Source: Pseudomonas sp. P5_109
GTDB lineage: Bacteria; Pseudomonadota; Gammaproteobacteria; Pseudomonadales; Pseudomonadaceae
Direction of reading: 5' to 3'
Assembly (NCBI RefSeq): GCF_034009455.1
Contig: NZ_CP125380.1
Span: forward strand, 5,903,501-5,967,500
Length of the DNA: 64,000 nucleotides
Positions within the stretch are counted from its first letter, which is position 1. Each line of letters opens with the position of its first letter. Shown piece after piece: positions 49,177-57,985 of the stretch. The position numbers and the translations under genes were made by a program. Under the pieces are notes generated by a model. It had not been told where the DNA came from, did no database searches, and was given only the letters and a program-made list of their open reading frames with translations.

Positions 49177-50286
49177 TCAGAGGCGAACCATCGGCAATGC
49201 CGACAACGCTTTCTCCCAGATCTGCCACGTGCGCAACCAGACCATCGCCTGCCAATCGCTATCCGCCGGATAGAACTGCTCCAGCAGACTGAGCTTGATC
49301 CCGCGCCCTGTCGCGTCATTCGGATTGCCGTGCAGATGCAGCCAGTGGTCATCACGCAGATGCCGGTGAACGTCTTGCCCCGGGTACGTCCCGCACTCGA
49401 TGACGAAAGGCATCAGCCGAACCTGCGGCAGCGCATTGATCAACGCCTGCGAGGTGTAGCCGGTGGCCGTCGCGGCCACACCGGTTTCGCTGACAGTGTC
49501 GGCGCCCGTTTGCAGGCTGTAGAGCCACGGGCCGTAGATCGCCTGCGCATCGGGCAACGCCGGATAGGCGGACTCGGTGATGGTCAACAACATCGGATGA
49601 CCGTACTCGCCCGCACCGGTGTGCAAGTCGAAACACATGGCGACCTCGGCATGCGCGATGTGCTTTTGCATGATTTGGTGCAGCGTGCGGTTCGACCAGC
49701 TCGGCGCCAGCCCGCCGAAAAACAGGCCATCGGGATGCGCATGCTGACCACCCTCGACGATCGACATTACTGCCGGCCAGCCATGCAGGCGAATCTGCTC
49801 CTCGAGCAAGACATCGGCACGCTCACGCTCAGGGCCGTACAACTGCGGGCAGGCATAGATTTCATGCAGGGCGTTGTAGGCCTGGTTATCCGGTAGCGGG
49901 CGCTGGAAATCCAGGTGATTGCGGTTGAGGTCGATGTTGTCTTCGTTTACCCGGCGCAACCACGCCATGCCCCAAGGGTTGATGGCGTGGATCATGACCA
50001 CGGCAACATCCGCTGGCAGGGTACGCTTGCCCAACTCTTGCAACCATTTGAACTGGCAGCCCGAGCCATAGAAGCCTTCGACCCCGTGGGTGCCGCTCAA
50101 CGCGATCAGCAGCCGCTTGGCGCCCGGATCGCCCAGCACCGCCACATCGGTGCTCAGCTGTTCGCCGAACGGGCCTTTGAGCGGGTGTGGATACTCCGTC
50201 AGCGTTGCGCCTGCAGTGGTCGCGGCGGCCAGGAATTGTTCACGCTGGGTGCGATAGCTGGGCTGGGTTGGAAACTCGGTTTGCAT
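49177..50286 (-). CDS. DUF2817 metallohydrolase (M14 carboxypeptidase-like)
   Basis: A 369-residue protein of the DUF2817 group, related to zinc carboxypeptidases. G-T-H-G-V-E-G-F-Y-G provides the His/Glu zinc ligands near 65-75. I-N-P-W-G-M-A and N-R-N-H-L-D follow, and F-D-L-H-T-G-A-G carries the third His near 215. The substrate is unknown. The next gene upstream is a gamma-glutamyltransferase in the opposite direction, so both could act on peptides. No signal peptide is seen. Confidence 0.85.
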   Translation of the reverse strand: MQTEFPTQPSYRTQREQFLAAATTAGATLTEYPHPLKGPFGEQLSTDVAVLGDPGAKRLLIALSGTHGVEGFYGSGCQFKWLQELGKRTLPADVAVVMIHAINPWGMAWLRRVNEDNIDLNRNHLDFQRPLPDNQAYNALHEIYACPQLYGPERERADVLLEEQIRLHGWPAVMSIVEGGQHAHPDGLFFGGLAPSWSNRTLHQIMQKHIAHAEVAMCFDLHTGAGEYGHPMLLTITESAYPALPDAQAIYGPWLYSLQTGADTVSETGVAATATGYTSQALINALPQVRLMPFVIECGTYPGQDVHRHLRDDHWLHLHGNPNDATGRGIKLSLLEQFYPADSDWQAMVWLRTWQIWEKALSALPMVRL

Positions 50287-50452
50287 GTCTGCCTCTTGTT
50301 GATCTTCTGGCCTGCCTGTTGGCAACGACCCTACAGAAAATTCCGCGATTGATGAAGGACAAAAACGTCAATGCCGTGGGACCCGGTTTGCGTCCCTCCC
50401 GGTCGGCCGATAAAGTCCACTGATCCCAGATCCAACGGACGGAGTGCCCCAC

Positions 50453-52285
50453 GTGTTCTCAACCCTCCCCTTGCGCCGCTATCGCCTGCCAGCCCTGCTT
50501 CTGCTCGCCAGTGCCTTGAGCCTGGCCGCCTGCAACAACGCTACGGTGCCGACGCTACCGCTCGCACCGGAAAGCGCTTCCGGGTTCCGAACCGACCTGC
50601 GCACCCAGCACGCCGAAAAATACATGGCAGCAGCGGCCAACCCGCTGGCGGCCGAAGCCGGGCGGGAGATGCTGCGCCGGGGCGGTTCGGCCATCGATGC
50701 GGCAATTGCGATGCAAGCGGTGTTGACGCTGGTCGAGCCACAGTCTTCGGGCATTGGTGGCGGCGCGTTGATCGTGCTCTGGGATGGCAAGGCCGTGCGC
50801 ACCTACGACGGCCGTGAAACCGCCCCGGCCGGCGCTACCGAGAAGCTGTTCCTGCAAGCCGACGGGCAACCGATGGGCTTCAAGGAGGCGCAGATCGGTG
50901 GTCGCTCGGTGGGCACTCCCGGTGTGCTGCGCGCTTTGGAACTGGCCCATCAAAAACACGGACGCCTGCCCTGGGCGCAGCTGTTTGAACCGGCCATTCA
51001 GCTCGCCGAACAAGGCTTCGCCATTTCGCCGCGTCTGCACCAGTTGATCGCCGCGGATTCATCCATGCCGCGCTCGCCGGAAATGATGGCTTACTTCCGT
51101 AATGCCGATGGCAGCCCGAAGGCCGTCGGCACAAACCTGAAGAACCCGGCATTGGCCGCCGTGTTCAAACGCATCGCCCACGAAGGCCCGGATGCGTTGT
51201 ACAAAGGCCCGGTCGCCGAGGAAATCGCGGCCAAGGTGCAGGGTCACGCCAACCCCGGCAGTTTGTCCGTGAGCGACCTCGCCCACTACCAGGCCAAGGA
51301 ACGTGCGCCCCTATGTACCGACTACAAGCGCTGGCAAGTCTGCGGCATGCCGCCACCGTCGTCGGGCGGGATCGCCGTCGCACAGATCCTCGGCACACTG
51401 CAAGCCCTGGAGGCTCGCGACAAGCGCCTGGCGCTCGCACCGCTTAAGCCGGTCAAGACCAACGCCCCCGCCGGCATCGAACCCGATCCGCAAGCCGTGC
51501 ACCTGATCTCAGAAGCCGAACGCCTGGCCTACGCCGACCGCGCACAGTACGTCGCCGACACCGACTTCGTAACCGTGCCGGTCAAGGGCCTGGTCGACCC
51601 GACCTACCTCGCCAGCCGCGCCGCCCTGATCGGCGAGCGCAGCATGGGCACGGCCAAACCCGGCACTCCACCAGGCATCCAGGTGGCCTACGCGCCTGAC
51701 CGTTCGCCGTTGCGGATTTCCACCTCGCAAGTGGTGGCCGTCGATGACGCAGGCGGCGCCGTGTCGATGACCACCACCATCGAGTCGGCGTTCGGCTCGC
51801 ACATCATGGTTCAGGGCTTCATGCTCAACAACGAGATGACCGACTTCTCGTTCATCCCCGAAGAGAACGGGCAGAAAGTCGCCAACCGCGTCGAACCCGG
51901 CAAACGCCCGCGTTCCTCCATGGCCCCTACCCTGATCTTCGACCGCCAGAGCGGTGAATTCCTCGCGACTGTCGGCTCCCCCGGCGGCTCGCAAATCATC
52001 GAATACGTGGCCAAGTCCGCCATCGGCCTGCTCGACTGGAACCTCGATGCCCAGGCGGCCATCAACCTGCCCAACTTCGGCAGCCGCAATGGCCCCACCG
52101 AACTGGAACAGGGCCAGTTCAGCCCCGCGCTGATTCAGGCGCTGAAGGACAAAGGGCACAGCGTGAGCGAGATCGACATGACCAGCGGCACCCAAGCGAT
52201 CGTTCGGGTGAAGGACGCGCAAGGCAAAGCGTCGCTGACAGGGGGCGCCGATCCGCGGCGTGAGGGGCAAGCGCTGGGGGATTGA
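50453..52285 (+). CDS. ggt: Gamma-glutamyltransferase, lipoprotein
   Basis: Cleaves or transfers the gamma-glutamyl group of glutathione and similar compounds in the periplasm. The 610-residue precursor has lipobox L-S-L-A-A-C and the large subunit. The self-cleavage site lies before a threonine (Thr424), which becomes the nucleophile of the small subunit. There the sequence reads S-T-S-Q-V-V-A-V-D; the usual family form is T-T/S-H. P-S-S-M-A-P (or similar) and G-S-P-G-G-S are conserved. The start is GTG at 50453 after GGACGGAG; GTG 50444 is the alternative. Confidence 0.92.
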   Translation: MFSTLPLRRYRLPALLLLASALSLAACNNATVPTLPLAPESASGFRTDLRTQHAEKYMAAAANPLAAEAGREMLRRGGSAIDAAIAMQAVLTLVEPQSSGIGGGALIVLWDGKAVRTYDGRETAPAGATEKLFLQADGQPMGFKEAQIGGRSVGTPGVLRALELAHQKHGRLPWAQLFEPAIQLAEQGFAISPRLHQLIAADSSMPRSPEMMAYFRNADGSPKAVGTNLKNPALAAVFKRIAHEGPDALYKGPVAEEIAAKVQGHANPGSLSVSDLAHYQAKERAPLCTDYKRWQVCGMPPPSSGGIAVAQILGTLQALEARDKRLALAPLKPVKTNAPAGIEPDPQAVHLISEAERLAYADRAQYVADTDFVTVPVKGLVDPTYLASRAALIGERSMGTAKPGTPPGIQVAYAPDRSPLRISTSQVVAVDDAGGAVSMTTTIESAFGSHIMVQGFMLNNEMTDFSFIPEENGQKVANRVEPGKRPRSSMAPTLIFDRQSGEFLATVGSPGGSQIIEYVAKSAIGLLDWNLDAQAAINLPNFGSRNGPTELEQGQFSPALIQALKDKGHSVSEIDMTSGTQAIVRVKDAQGKASLTGGADPRREGQALGD

Positions 52286-52307
52286 GTCGTACGCGGGGAT
52301 GAAAAAT

Positions 52308-52336
52308 GGCTTACCGGTAGGTAGGCCTTTTTTATA
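52308..52336 (+). terminator. Terminator after ggt
   Basis: GGCTTACC, loop GGTA, GGTAGGCC, then six T. It closely matches the terminator after tRNA-Met 3.2 kb upstream. Confidence 0.85.
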
Positions 52337-52432
52337 GATAAAGAGTCCAGGACGCCTCTCTCCCGCTGCTTTTTCCTACCCACAAACAATTGCGTCCTGG
52401 TTAGAGTCTCCGCGCCTCCACAGACTTGCATC

Positions 52433-52449
52433 AGTCCCACCATGGGACT
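52433..52449. promoter_or_regulatory. Palindromic operator of the higBA pair
   Basis: AGTCCCA (52433-52439) and TGGGACT (52443-52449) form a 7-bp inverted repeat with a 3-nt centre, 11 bp before the toxin start. HigA-type antitoxins repress their own operons through such palindromes. Confidence 0.75.
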
Positions 52450-52460
52450 AGGATCATGCC

Positions 52461-52763
52461 ATGAGAATCATCGCCATCAATCAGCTGAAGCAATTTTGGG
52501 AGAGATACCCGAGCGCAGAACAACCTTTGTTGGCCTGGATTGACGAGGTAAGGAATGCAGCCTGGAAAACGCCTGCCGACATAAAGCTGCACTTCGCTAC
52601 AGCCAGTATTCTCAAAAGCCGCAGAGTCGTGTTCAACATCAAGGGTAACGACTTCAGGCTGATAGTCGCCGTGGCCTATCGCTTTGGCGCCGTGTACATA
52701 AAATTTGTCGGAACTCACAAGCAGTACGACGCAGTCGACGCTGATAACGTCGAAATGGAGTAA
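52461..52763 (+). CDS. higB: HigB-family toxin (mRNA interferase type)
   Basis: A 100-residue RelE-fold toxin that is expected to cut mRNA on the ribosome. The family pattern is clear: F-W-E-R-Y-P-S-A near 12, then W-K-T-P-A-D-I-K, R-R-V-V-F-N-I-K-G-N-D-F-R-L and F-V-G-T-H-K-Q-Y-D near 81-89. The toxin gene comes first, as in other higBA loci, with the antitoxin 3 bp downstream. The AT-richer composition than neighbouring genes suggests transfer. Confidence 0.92.
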   Translation: MRIIAINQLKQFWERYPSAEQPLLAWIDEVRNAAWKTPADIKLHFATASILKSRRVVFNIKGNDFRLIVAVAYRFGAVYIKFVGTHKQYDAVDADNVEME

Positions 52764-52766
52764 CCC

Positions 52767-53138
52767 ATGAACATTCGCCCGATTCACACCGAAGAGGATT
52801 ACCGCGCCGCCCTCAAGAGCGTGTCTGCACTGTTTGAGAATGAACCAGAGATTGGCACTCCCGAGGGAGATTACTTTGACATCATGATTACGCTGATCGA
52901 ATCGTATGAGTCGAAGCACTTCCCGGTCGACTTACCCAATCCTATCGATGCGATCAAGTTCAGGATGGAGCAGTCCGGGTTGTCCGCTGCCGATCTTGCG
53001 CCTGCCATCGGCCGCACAAATCGTGTTTATGAAGTACTCAATGGCAAACGAGCGTTGACGCTTCCGATGATCTGGAAACTGCACGAGCTATTCGGGATAC
53101 CCGCCCAGAGCCTGATCAAACCGGTCAAGCACGTTTGA
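52767..53138 (+). CDS. higA: HigA-family antitoxin with XRE helix-turn-helix
   Basis: A 123-residue antitoxin. The N-terminal part (about 1-65) starts M-N-I-R-P-I-H-T-E-E-D-Y and probably binds the toxin. The C-terminal XRE domain reads S-G-L-S-A-A-D-L-A-P-A-I-G and L-N-G-K-R-A-L-T-L-P-M-I. It neutralises HigB and is likely to repress the operon through the upstream palindrome. Confidence 0.92.
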   Translation: MNIRPIHTEEDYRAALKSVSALFENEPEIGTPEGDYFDIMITLIESYESKHFPVDLPNPIDAIKFRMEQSGLSAADLAPAIGRTNRVYEVLNGKRALTLPMIWKLHELFGIPAQSLIKPVKHV

Positions 53139-53166
53139 TCGGGCTCAGCTTTTGCCAGAACTCCGC

Positions 53167-54261
53167 TCAACGACTGATCTTCAACTCCTGCCGAACCTGG
53201 TGCCTTTCCAGCGCCAGCTCAATCAATCGCGTCACCAGCTCGCTGTAGGTCATGCCGGTGGCCTGCCACAGTTTCGGGTACATGCTGATGCGGGTGAAGC
53301 CGGGCAGCGAGTTGATTTCGTTGATCAGCACTTCGCCGCTGTCAGTCAGGAACACATCGACACGGGCCAGGCCGGAGCAGCCCAGCACCTGGAACGCCTC
53401 TACGGCCAAGGCGCGAATGCGCTCGCTGGCCTCGACGCTGATATTGGCCGGCACCACCACTTCTGCTGCGGAGTCGTCGATGTACTTGCTGTCGTAGGAA
53501 TAGAACCCGCTGCGCACCACGATCTCGCCGCAACCGCTGGCGATGGCCTCTTCGTTACCGAGTACCGCACATTCAATCTCACGGCCGCTGACGGCAGATT
53601 CGATCAATACCTTGGTATCGAAACTCAACGCCAGCTCCACCGCTGCGCTGTATTCAGCCTCGTCGGTAACCTTGCTCACACCCACGGACGAGCCCTGGTT
53701 CGCCGGTTTGACAAACAATGGCAAACCGAGTCTGGACTGAACCTCGGCAAACCCGGTGCGTGCCGCCGTGGCGCGGGTCAATGTGACGAACGGCGTCACG
53801 GCCAGGCCGGCATCGCGCAGCAGGCGCTTGCTGATGTCCTTGTCCATGCACACGGCCGAGCCGAGCACATCGGAGCCGACAAATGGCAGATCGGCCATGC
53901 GCAGCAAGCCTTGCAGGCAACCGTCCTCCCCCAGGGTGCCGTGTACGATCGGGAAGATCACATCGACGTGGCCGAGCATTTCCTGGCTGGAGGTTTCCAC
54001 CAGTTGCTGGCTGGCCTTGCCCGGCACCACGGCCAATTCGCGATTGGACTGGTTGAGGGCAATCAGCGCCGGGTTTTCCTGGTTCAGCAAAAAGTTGGAC
54101 GGGTCGTTGAGGTGCCAATGGCCTTGTTTGTCGATGCCGATCAGCACCGGTTCGAAACGCGAGCGATCCAGCGCATCGACAATGTTTTTCGCCGATTGCA
54201 ACGACACTTCATGCTCGGCCGAACGGCCCCCGAAAATGATCCCCACGCGCAACTTGCTCAT
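53167..54261 (-). CDS. ddl: D-alanine--D-alanine ligase, DdlA type
   Basis: Joins two D-alanines for peptidoglycan using ATP. The 364-residue length matches the longer DdlA branch. [13 protein letters not shown] lies at about 8-20, [12 protein letters not shown] near 177-188, and the metal-binding [10 protein letters not shown] near 310. It lies outside the mur cluster, so it is probably a second ligase beside a ddlB elsewhere. It converges on higA and is divergent from an AraC gene. Confidence 0.95.
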   Translation of the reverse strand: MSKLRVGIIFGGRSAEHEVSLQSAKNIVDALDRSRFEPVLIGIDKQGHWHLNDPSNFLLNQENPALIALNQSNRELAVVPGKASQQLVETSSQEMLGHVDVIFPIVHGTLGEDGCLQGLLRMADLPFVGSDVLGSAVCMDKDISKRLLRDAGLAVTPFVTLTRATAARTGFAEVQSRLGLPLFVKPANQGSSVGVSKVTDEAEYSAAVELALSFDTKVLIESAVSGREIECAVLGNEEAIASGCGEIVVRSGFYSYDSKYIDDSAAEVVVPANISVEASERIRALAVEAFQVLGCSGLARVDVFLTDSGEVLINEINSLPGFTRISMYPKLWQATGMTYSELVTRLIELALERHQVRQELKISR

Positions 54262-54426
54262 GACCTGGCCTCATCCTGACAAATAAAAAAGGACCTGTAG
54301 CGAATGCGCCCCACAGTGCAGTATTTGCCCTTGGTTTTCTAGCGGGCAACCCGCCATCCGATCAGAAGACAGGGAACCGTTGGCTGGGTTACCGTGTTGC
54401 ACATCGATCCAAAGACAATCATCACC

Positions 54427-55236
54427 ATGGCCAAGCAACTGCCCCGCAATGACTGGTTCCATCGCGCGCCCGATGTCGGCGGGCTGCAGCGTTTCGAGGC
54501 GTTTTTTGCCGGCCATGGCTACGACCTTCACCGCCACGACACCTATGCCATCGGTCACACCCTGGCCGGGGTGCAGAGCTTTCAGTATCACGGTGGCAGG
54601 CGTCACAGCCTGCCGGGCACAACGATTGTGCTGCACCCGGACGAAGCCCACGATGGCGAGGCCGGCACCGAGTCCGGTTTCCAGTACCGGATGATGTACA
54701 TCGAACCCGCACTGATCCAGCAGATGCTCGGCGGTCAGCCGCTGCCGTTCATCAAGACCGGGCTGTCGAACGACCCACGTCTGTTCGCCGCCACGGGAGC
54801 GCTGCTGCGCAGCCTGGATTGCCCGCTCGACCCACTGGAAGAGCAGGACGCGCTGTTCGATCTGGCACAAGCCTTGAGCACGGTTGGCGGTGTGCCGACC
54901 AAACGCTCTGGGTTCGACTACATCGCTGCGCAGCGCGCCCGGGAATACATCCACAGCGCCCTCGATCGCACGGTGACCCTGGATGAACTGGCGCAGCACA
55001 GTGGCCGGGATCGCTGGAGCCTGTCGCGGGATTTTCGCCTGTTGTTCGGCACCAGCCCCTATCGCTACCTGACGATGCGGCGCCTGGACATGGTCCGCGC
55101 GCTGCTGATTCAGGGGCAGACGCTGGTCAGCGCGGCGCTGATCGCCGGCTTCACCGACCAGAGCCACATGACTCGGCAATTCAGCAAAACCTACGGCCTG
55201 TCTCCGGCCCGCTGGATGAAGATGCAGCGCTGCTGA
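54427..55236 (+). CDS. AraC-family transcriptional regulator
   Basis: A 269-residue regulator. The N-terminal cupin-like sensing domain has H-R-H-D-T-Y-A-I-G-H near 36-45 and V-L-H-P-D-E-A-H near 71. Two C-terminal helix-turn-helix motifs follow, with V-T-L-D-E-L-A-Q-H-S-G and A-L-I-A-G-F-T-D-Q-S-H-M-T-R-Q-F. The effector is unknown; ddl and the cupin gene are possible targets by position. A GTG at 54394 would add 11 residues; I prefer the ATG. Confidence 0.9.
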   Translation: MAKQLPRNDWFHRAPDVGGLQRFEAFFAGHGYDLHRHDTYAIGHTLAGVQSFQYHGGRRHSLPGTTIVLHPDEAHDGEAGTESGFQYRMMYIEPALIQQMLGGQPLPFIKTGLSNDPRLFAATGALLRSLDCPLDPLEEQDALFDLAQALSTVGGVPTKRSGFDYIAAQRAREYIHSALDRTVTLDELAQHSGRDRWSLSRDFRLLFGTSPYRYLTMRRLDMVRALLIQGQTLVSAALIAGFTDQSHMTRQFSKTYGLSPARWMKMQRC

Positions 55237-55312
55237 GCCACGCACAATCGTACAAGAAGCACATCGAGCCGCTGGCTATCGTGGGTTCACCAACAACCGC
55301 GAGAGCTGTTTC

Positions 55313-55681
55313 ATGACTGCTTACGAAAGCCTGAACTTCGCTGAAAAAATCAGCCGGATCGATTCCCACTGGTCACCCCGGGTCATCGCCGAAATGAACG
55401 AGTACCAGTTCAAGGTGGTGAAGCTGCTGGGGGATTTCATCTGGCACGACCATGTCGATACCGACGAAGCCTTCATCGTTCTGGAGGGCCGGTTGCGCAT
55501 CGATTTTCGTGATGGCCACGTGCTGCTGAACGCCGGGGAAATGTATGTAGTGCCCAAAGGCGTCGAACACAAACCCTGCGCCGATCAGGAGGTAAAGCTC
55601 CTGCTGATCGAACCCAAGGGTGTGCTCAACACGGGCAGCGAAGGTGGCGAGCGCACGGCCGAGAATGATCTGTGGATTTGA
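55313..55681 (+). CDS. Cupin-domain protein
   Basis: A 122-residue single-domain cupin. The first motif is W-H-D-H-V-D-T-D-E-A-F (two His and Glu, near 45-55), and the second carries P-K-G-V-E-H-K-P near 79-86. It probably binds a metal, but the reaction is unknown. It follows the AraC regulator by 76 bp and converges on a flavin reductase gene. Confidence 0.88.
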   Translation: MTAYESLNFAEKISRIDSHWSPRVIAEMNEYQFKVVKLLGDFIWHDHVDTDEAFIVLEGRLRIDFRDGHVLLNAGEMYVVPKGVEHKPCADQEVKLLLIEPKGVLNTGSEGGERTAENDLWI

Positions 55682-55693
55682 GCGCCTACTGGC

Positions 55694-56293
55694 TCACGCC
55701 TGCAGCGTCTTGCCATCCACCGGATCGCCGATCTTCAGGAAATGCCCGCCCGCGACATGGTGCAAGGTGCGCAAGGCATCCTGCCCTTCGAAGTGCCAGC
55801 GGCCTTCGCTGAATACGCGCTCGTCGGCCTGGGCGGCAATCACCTCGGCCAGGAACAGGTCGTACTGCTGGTGGTTGTTCGGCTCTGGCAGCAAACGACA
55901 TTCCAGCCAGGCCACGCAGCCCTCGAGCATCGGCGCATCGACCGACTCGCCGGTGAAGGCCTGCAAGTCGTAGGTCTCGAACTTGTCGCGGCCCTGGCCC
56001 CGGGTCAATTCCAGGCCGGAGGTCGAGCCGACGGTCTGCACAATGTCGGCCTGGGCAGCGCAAGGCACGTTCAGCACAAAAGTGCCCGCGGCTTCCAGCA
56101 ACTGGCGAGTCCAGGTGGACTTGTCCAGCACCACGGCAATTTTCGGCGGTTCGAAATCCAGCGGCATGGCCCAGGCGGCCGCCATGATGTTGCGCTGGCC
56201 ATCGTGGGCCGCGCTGACCAGCACAGTCGGCCCGTGATTAAGCAGACGATAAGCCTTGGCCAAGGGAACCGGACGACGGTGGGAAACGCTCAT
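55694..56293 (-). CDS. Flavin reductase family protein (FMN-binding)
   Basis: A 199-residue FMN-binding split-barrel protein of the flavin reductase-like group. P-T-V-L-V-S-A-A-H-D-G-Q-R-N-I-M-A-A-A-W lies near the N-terminus, and a later E-C-R-L-L block is present. It may supply reduced flavin to a monooxygenase, but no partner gene is nearby. The ATG at 56293 starts directly before the domain; the in-frame upstream part is poor. Confidence 0.88.
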   Translation of the reverse strand: MSVSHRRPVPLAKAYRLLNHGPTVLVSAAHDGQRNIMAAAWAMPLDFEPPKIAVVLDKSTWTRQLLEAAGTFVLNVPCAAQADIVQTVGSTSGLELTRGQGRDKFETYDLQAFTGESVDAPMLEGCVAWLECRLLPEPNNHQQYDLFLAEVIAAQADERVFSEGRWHFEGQDALRTLHHVAGGHFLKIGDPVDGKTLQA

Positions 56294-56340
56294 GGAAGTC
56301 TGCTCCTGGAGAAAGAGCCGATTGTAGCGCCCACGCAACC

Positions 56341-56427
56341 CTGTGCGGGTTTGCTCGCGAAGGCGTCAATTCAGTTACCGTTGCGTTGAATGACACACCG
56401 CTTTCGCGAGCAAGCCCGCTCCCACAG
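56341..56427. repeat. REP pair, family A, 5' arm degenerate
   Basis: A weak arm (CTGTGCGGGTTTGCTCGCGA) and a good arm (CTTTCGCGAGCAAGCCCGCT) lie upstream of the flavin reductase gene. Confidence 0.7.
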
Positions 56428-56468
56428 GTTTATTGGGCGATCCCGGGATTTGTGCCTGCCCGTGATTC

Positions 56469-56497
56469 CCTGTTGGAGCTGGCTTGCCAGCGATGGC
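56469..56497. repeat. Single REP unit, family B
   Basis: CCTGTTGGAGCTGGCTTGCC followed by AGCGATGG. No facing partner is seen, so it is a solitary unit beside a family A pair. Confidence 0.7.
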
Positions 56498-56550
56498 GGT
56501 GACGAGTTGCATGGTGAAGACAGTTGCTCCCACCAAGAGCCGGTCGCAGG

Positions 56551-57867
56551 TCAGTGGGTGAGTTGATTGGCAAACTGCCCCACCGCATCGACCACTTTCT
56601 GCGCACCGTCCTGGATCTCGACAATCACCGTGCCCGCTTCCGCCGCCAGTGCCAGGCCCTGCTCGGCCTGGAGCTTGCCATCGGTCATCAGGGCCACGGC
56701 GTTGCGCGCCATGTCCTGGTTCTGCCGCACCACGAGGACGATTTCGTCAGTGGCCTGACTGGTCCGCGACGCCAGTTGCCGGACCTCATCCGCCACCACG
56801 GCGAACCCCCGACCCTGCTCGCCCGCACGCGCCGCTTCGATGGCCGCGTTGAGCGCCAGCAGGTTGGTCTGCTCGGCAATCCCGCTGATGGTCTTGACGA
56901 TGGTACCGATCACCAGCGACTGCTCGTTCAAGGCTTCGATGCCATCGCCGGCTGTCTGCATGTGCTTGGCCAGGTCGCGCATCACGTCCACGGCCTGGGT
57001 CACCACGGCATTACCGCGCTGAGCGCTCTGGTCGGTCTGCTGCGAAGTGCTGTAGGCAATGTTGGCGGCCTCGGCCACGGCCTGTTCCTGATTGACCTGA
57101 TCGGTAATCACCGTGGCGAACTTCACCACTTTGTAGAGCTTGTTGTTGGCATCGACCACCGGGTTGTAGGACGCCTCCAGCCAGACCGTACGACCATGAC
57201 TGTCGATACGTTTGAAACGGTCGGCCACGTACTCACCCGCGTTCAGGCGACGCCAGAAGTTCTGGTACTCGGCGCTGTTGTACTCATCCGGCAGGCAAAA
57301 GGTACGGTGATGCTTGCCCTTGATCTGCGCCAGGCTGTACCCCATGCCACCGAGGAAGCGATCGTTGGCGGTCAGCACGTTGCCGTTGAGGTCGAATTCG
57401 ATCACCGCCGTGGAGCGCACCAGCGCGCCAATCAGGTTCTCGTGCTCGCGGGAGGCCTCGATGGTGCGGGTCAGGTCGCTGGAGAAGATCGAAAAACACT
57501 TGATCCGCCCATCCGCCGAGCGCACCGGTTGCAGGATCGAACGCAACCACGCTTCCTGGCCCGTACCGCGCAACAGGCGCACCGCACCGGCGAAATGCTC
57601 GCCCCGGGTCAATGCGTTCTTGAAGCGCTGGTGGAATTCGTCGGACTTCACGTGATCCGGGACGAGTTCGTCGATGTGCCGGCCAATCAAGTCGCCGCTC
57701 TTGTAATGCATTTCGCCAAGGAAGTTCTGATTGACCGACTGAACCCGTCCGTCGCTATCGAGGGTCAGCACCAGCATCTCGCTTTCCAGACTTTCCTTCA
57801 CTTGCTGGAGGCTGGAGAGTTCTTCACGAAGAGCCGACAGCTCCTGCTTCAAGCGTTTATTGAACAT
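56551..57867 (-). CDS. Soluble double-PAS methyl-accepting chemotaxis protein (BdlA-like)
   Basis: A 438-residue cytoplasmic receptor without transmembrane helices. After a short coiled start it has PAS1 (about 25-135) and PAS2 (about 145-255), then a chemoreceptor signalling coil with [17 protein letters not shown] near 328-345. The layout matches P. aeruginosa BdlA, a receptor-like protein needed for biofilm dispersal, but equally other PAS receptors. The PAS domains could bind heme or flavin. It lies alone. Confidence 0.88.
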   Translation of the reverse strand: MFNKRLKQELSALREELSSLQQVKESLESEMLVLTLDSDGRVQSVNQNFLGEMHYKSGDLIGRHIDELVPDHVKSDEFHQRFKNALTRGEHFAGAVRLLRGTGQEAWLRSILQPVRSADGRIKCFSIFSSDLTRTIEASREHENLIGALVRSTAVIEFDLNGNVLTANDRFLGGMGYSLAQIKGKHHRTFCLPDEYNSAEYQNFWRRLNAGEYVADRFKRIDSHGRTVWLEASYNPVVDANNKLYKVVKFATVITDQVNQEQAVAEAANIAYSTSQQTDQSAQRGNAVVTQAVDVMRDLAKHMQTAGDGIEALNEQSLVIGTIVKTISGIAEQTNLLALNAAIEAARAGEQGRGFAVVADEVRQLASRTSQATDEIVLVVRQNQDMARNAVALMTDGKLQAEQGLALAAEAGTVIVEIQDGAQKVVDAVGQFANQLTH

Positions 57868-57985
57868 GGGAAAGCACCGATGGACAGGGGTAGAAAGCGA
57901 TATGCAGCCTAACCATCGGCCTTGGAAACATTTACTTAAGCGCGCTTCAGGATTGTCCTACAAAAATAGTCACGACTCACCGCAT

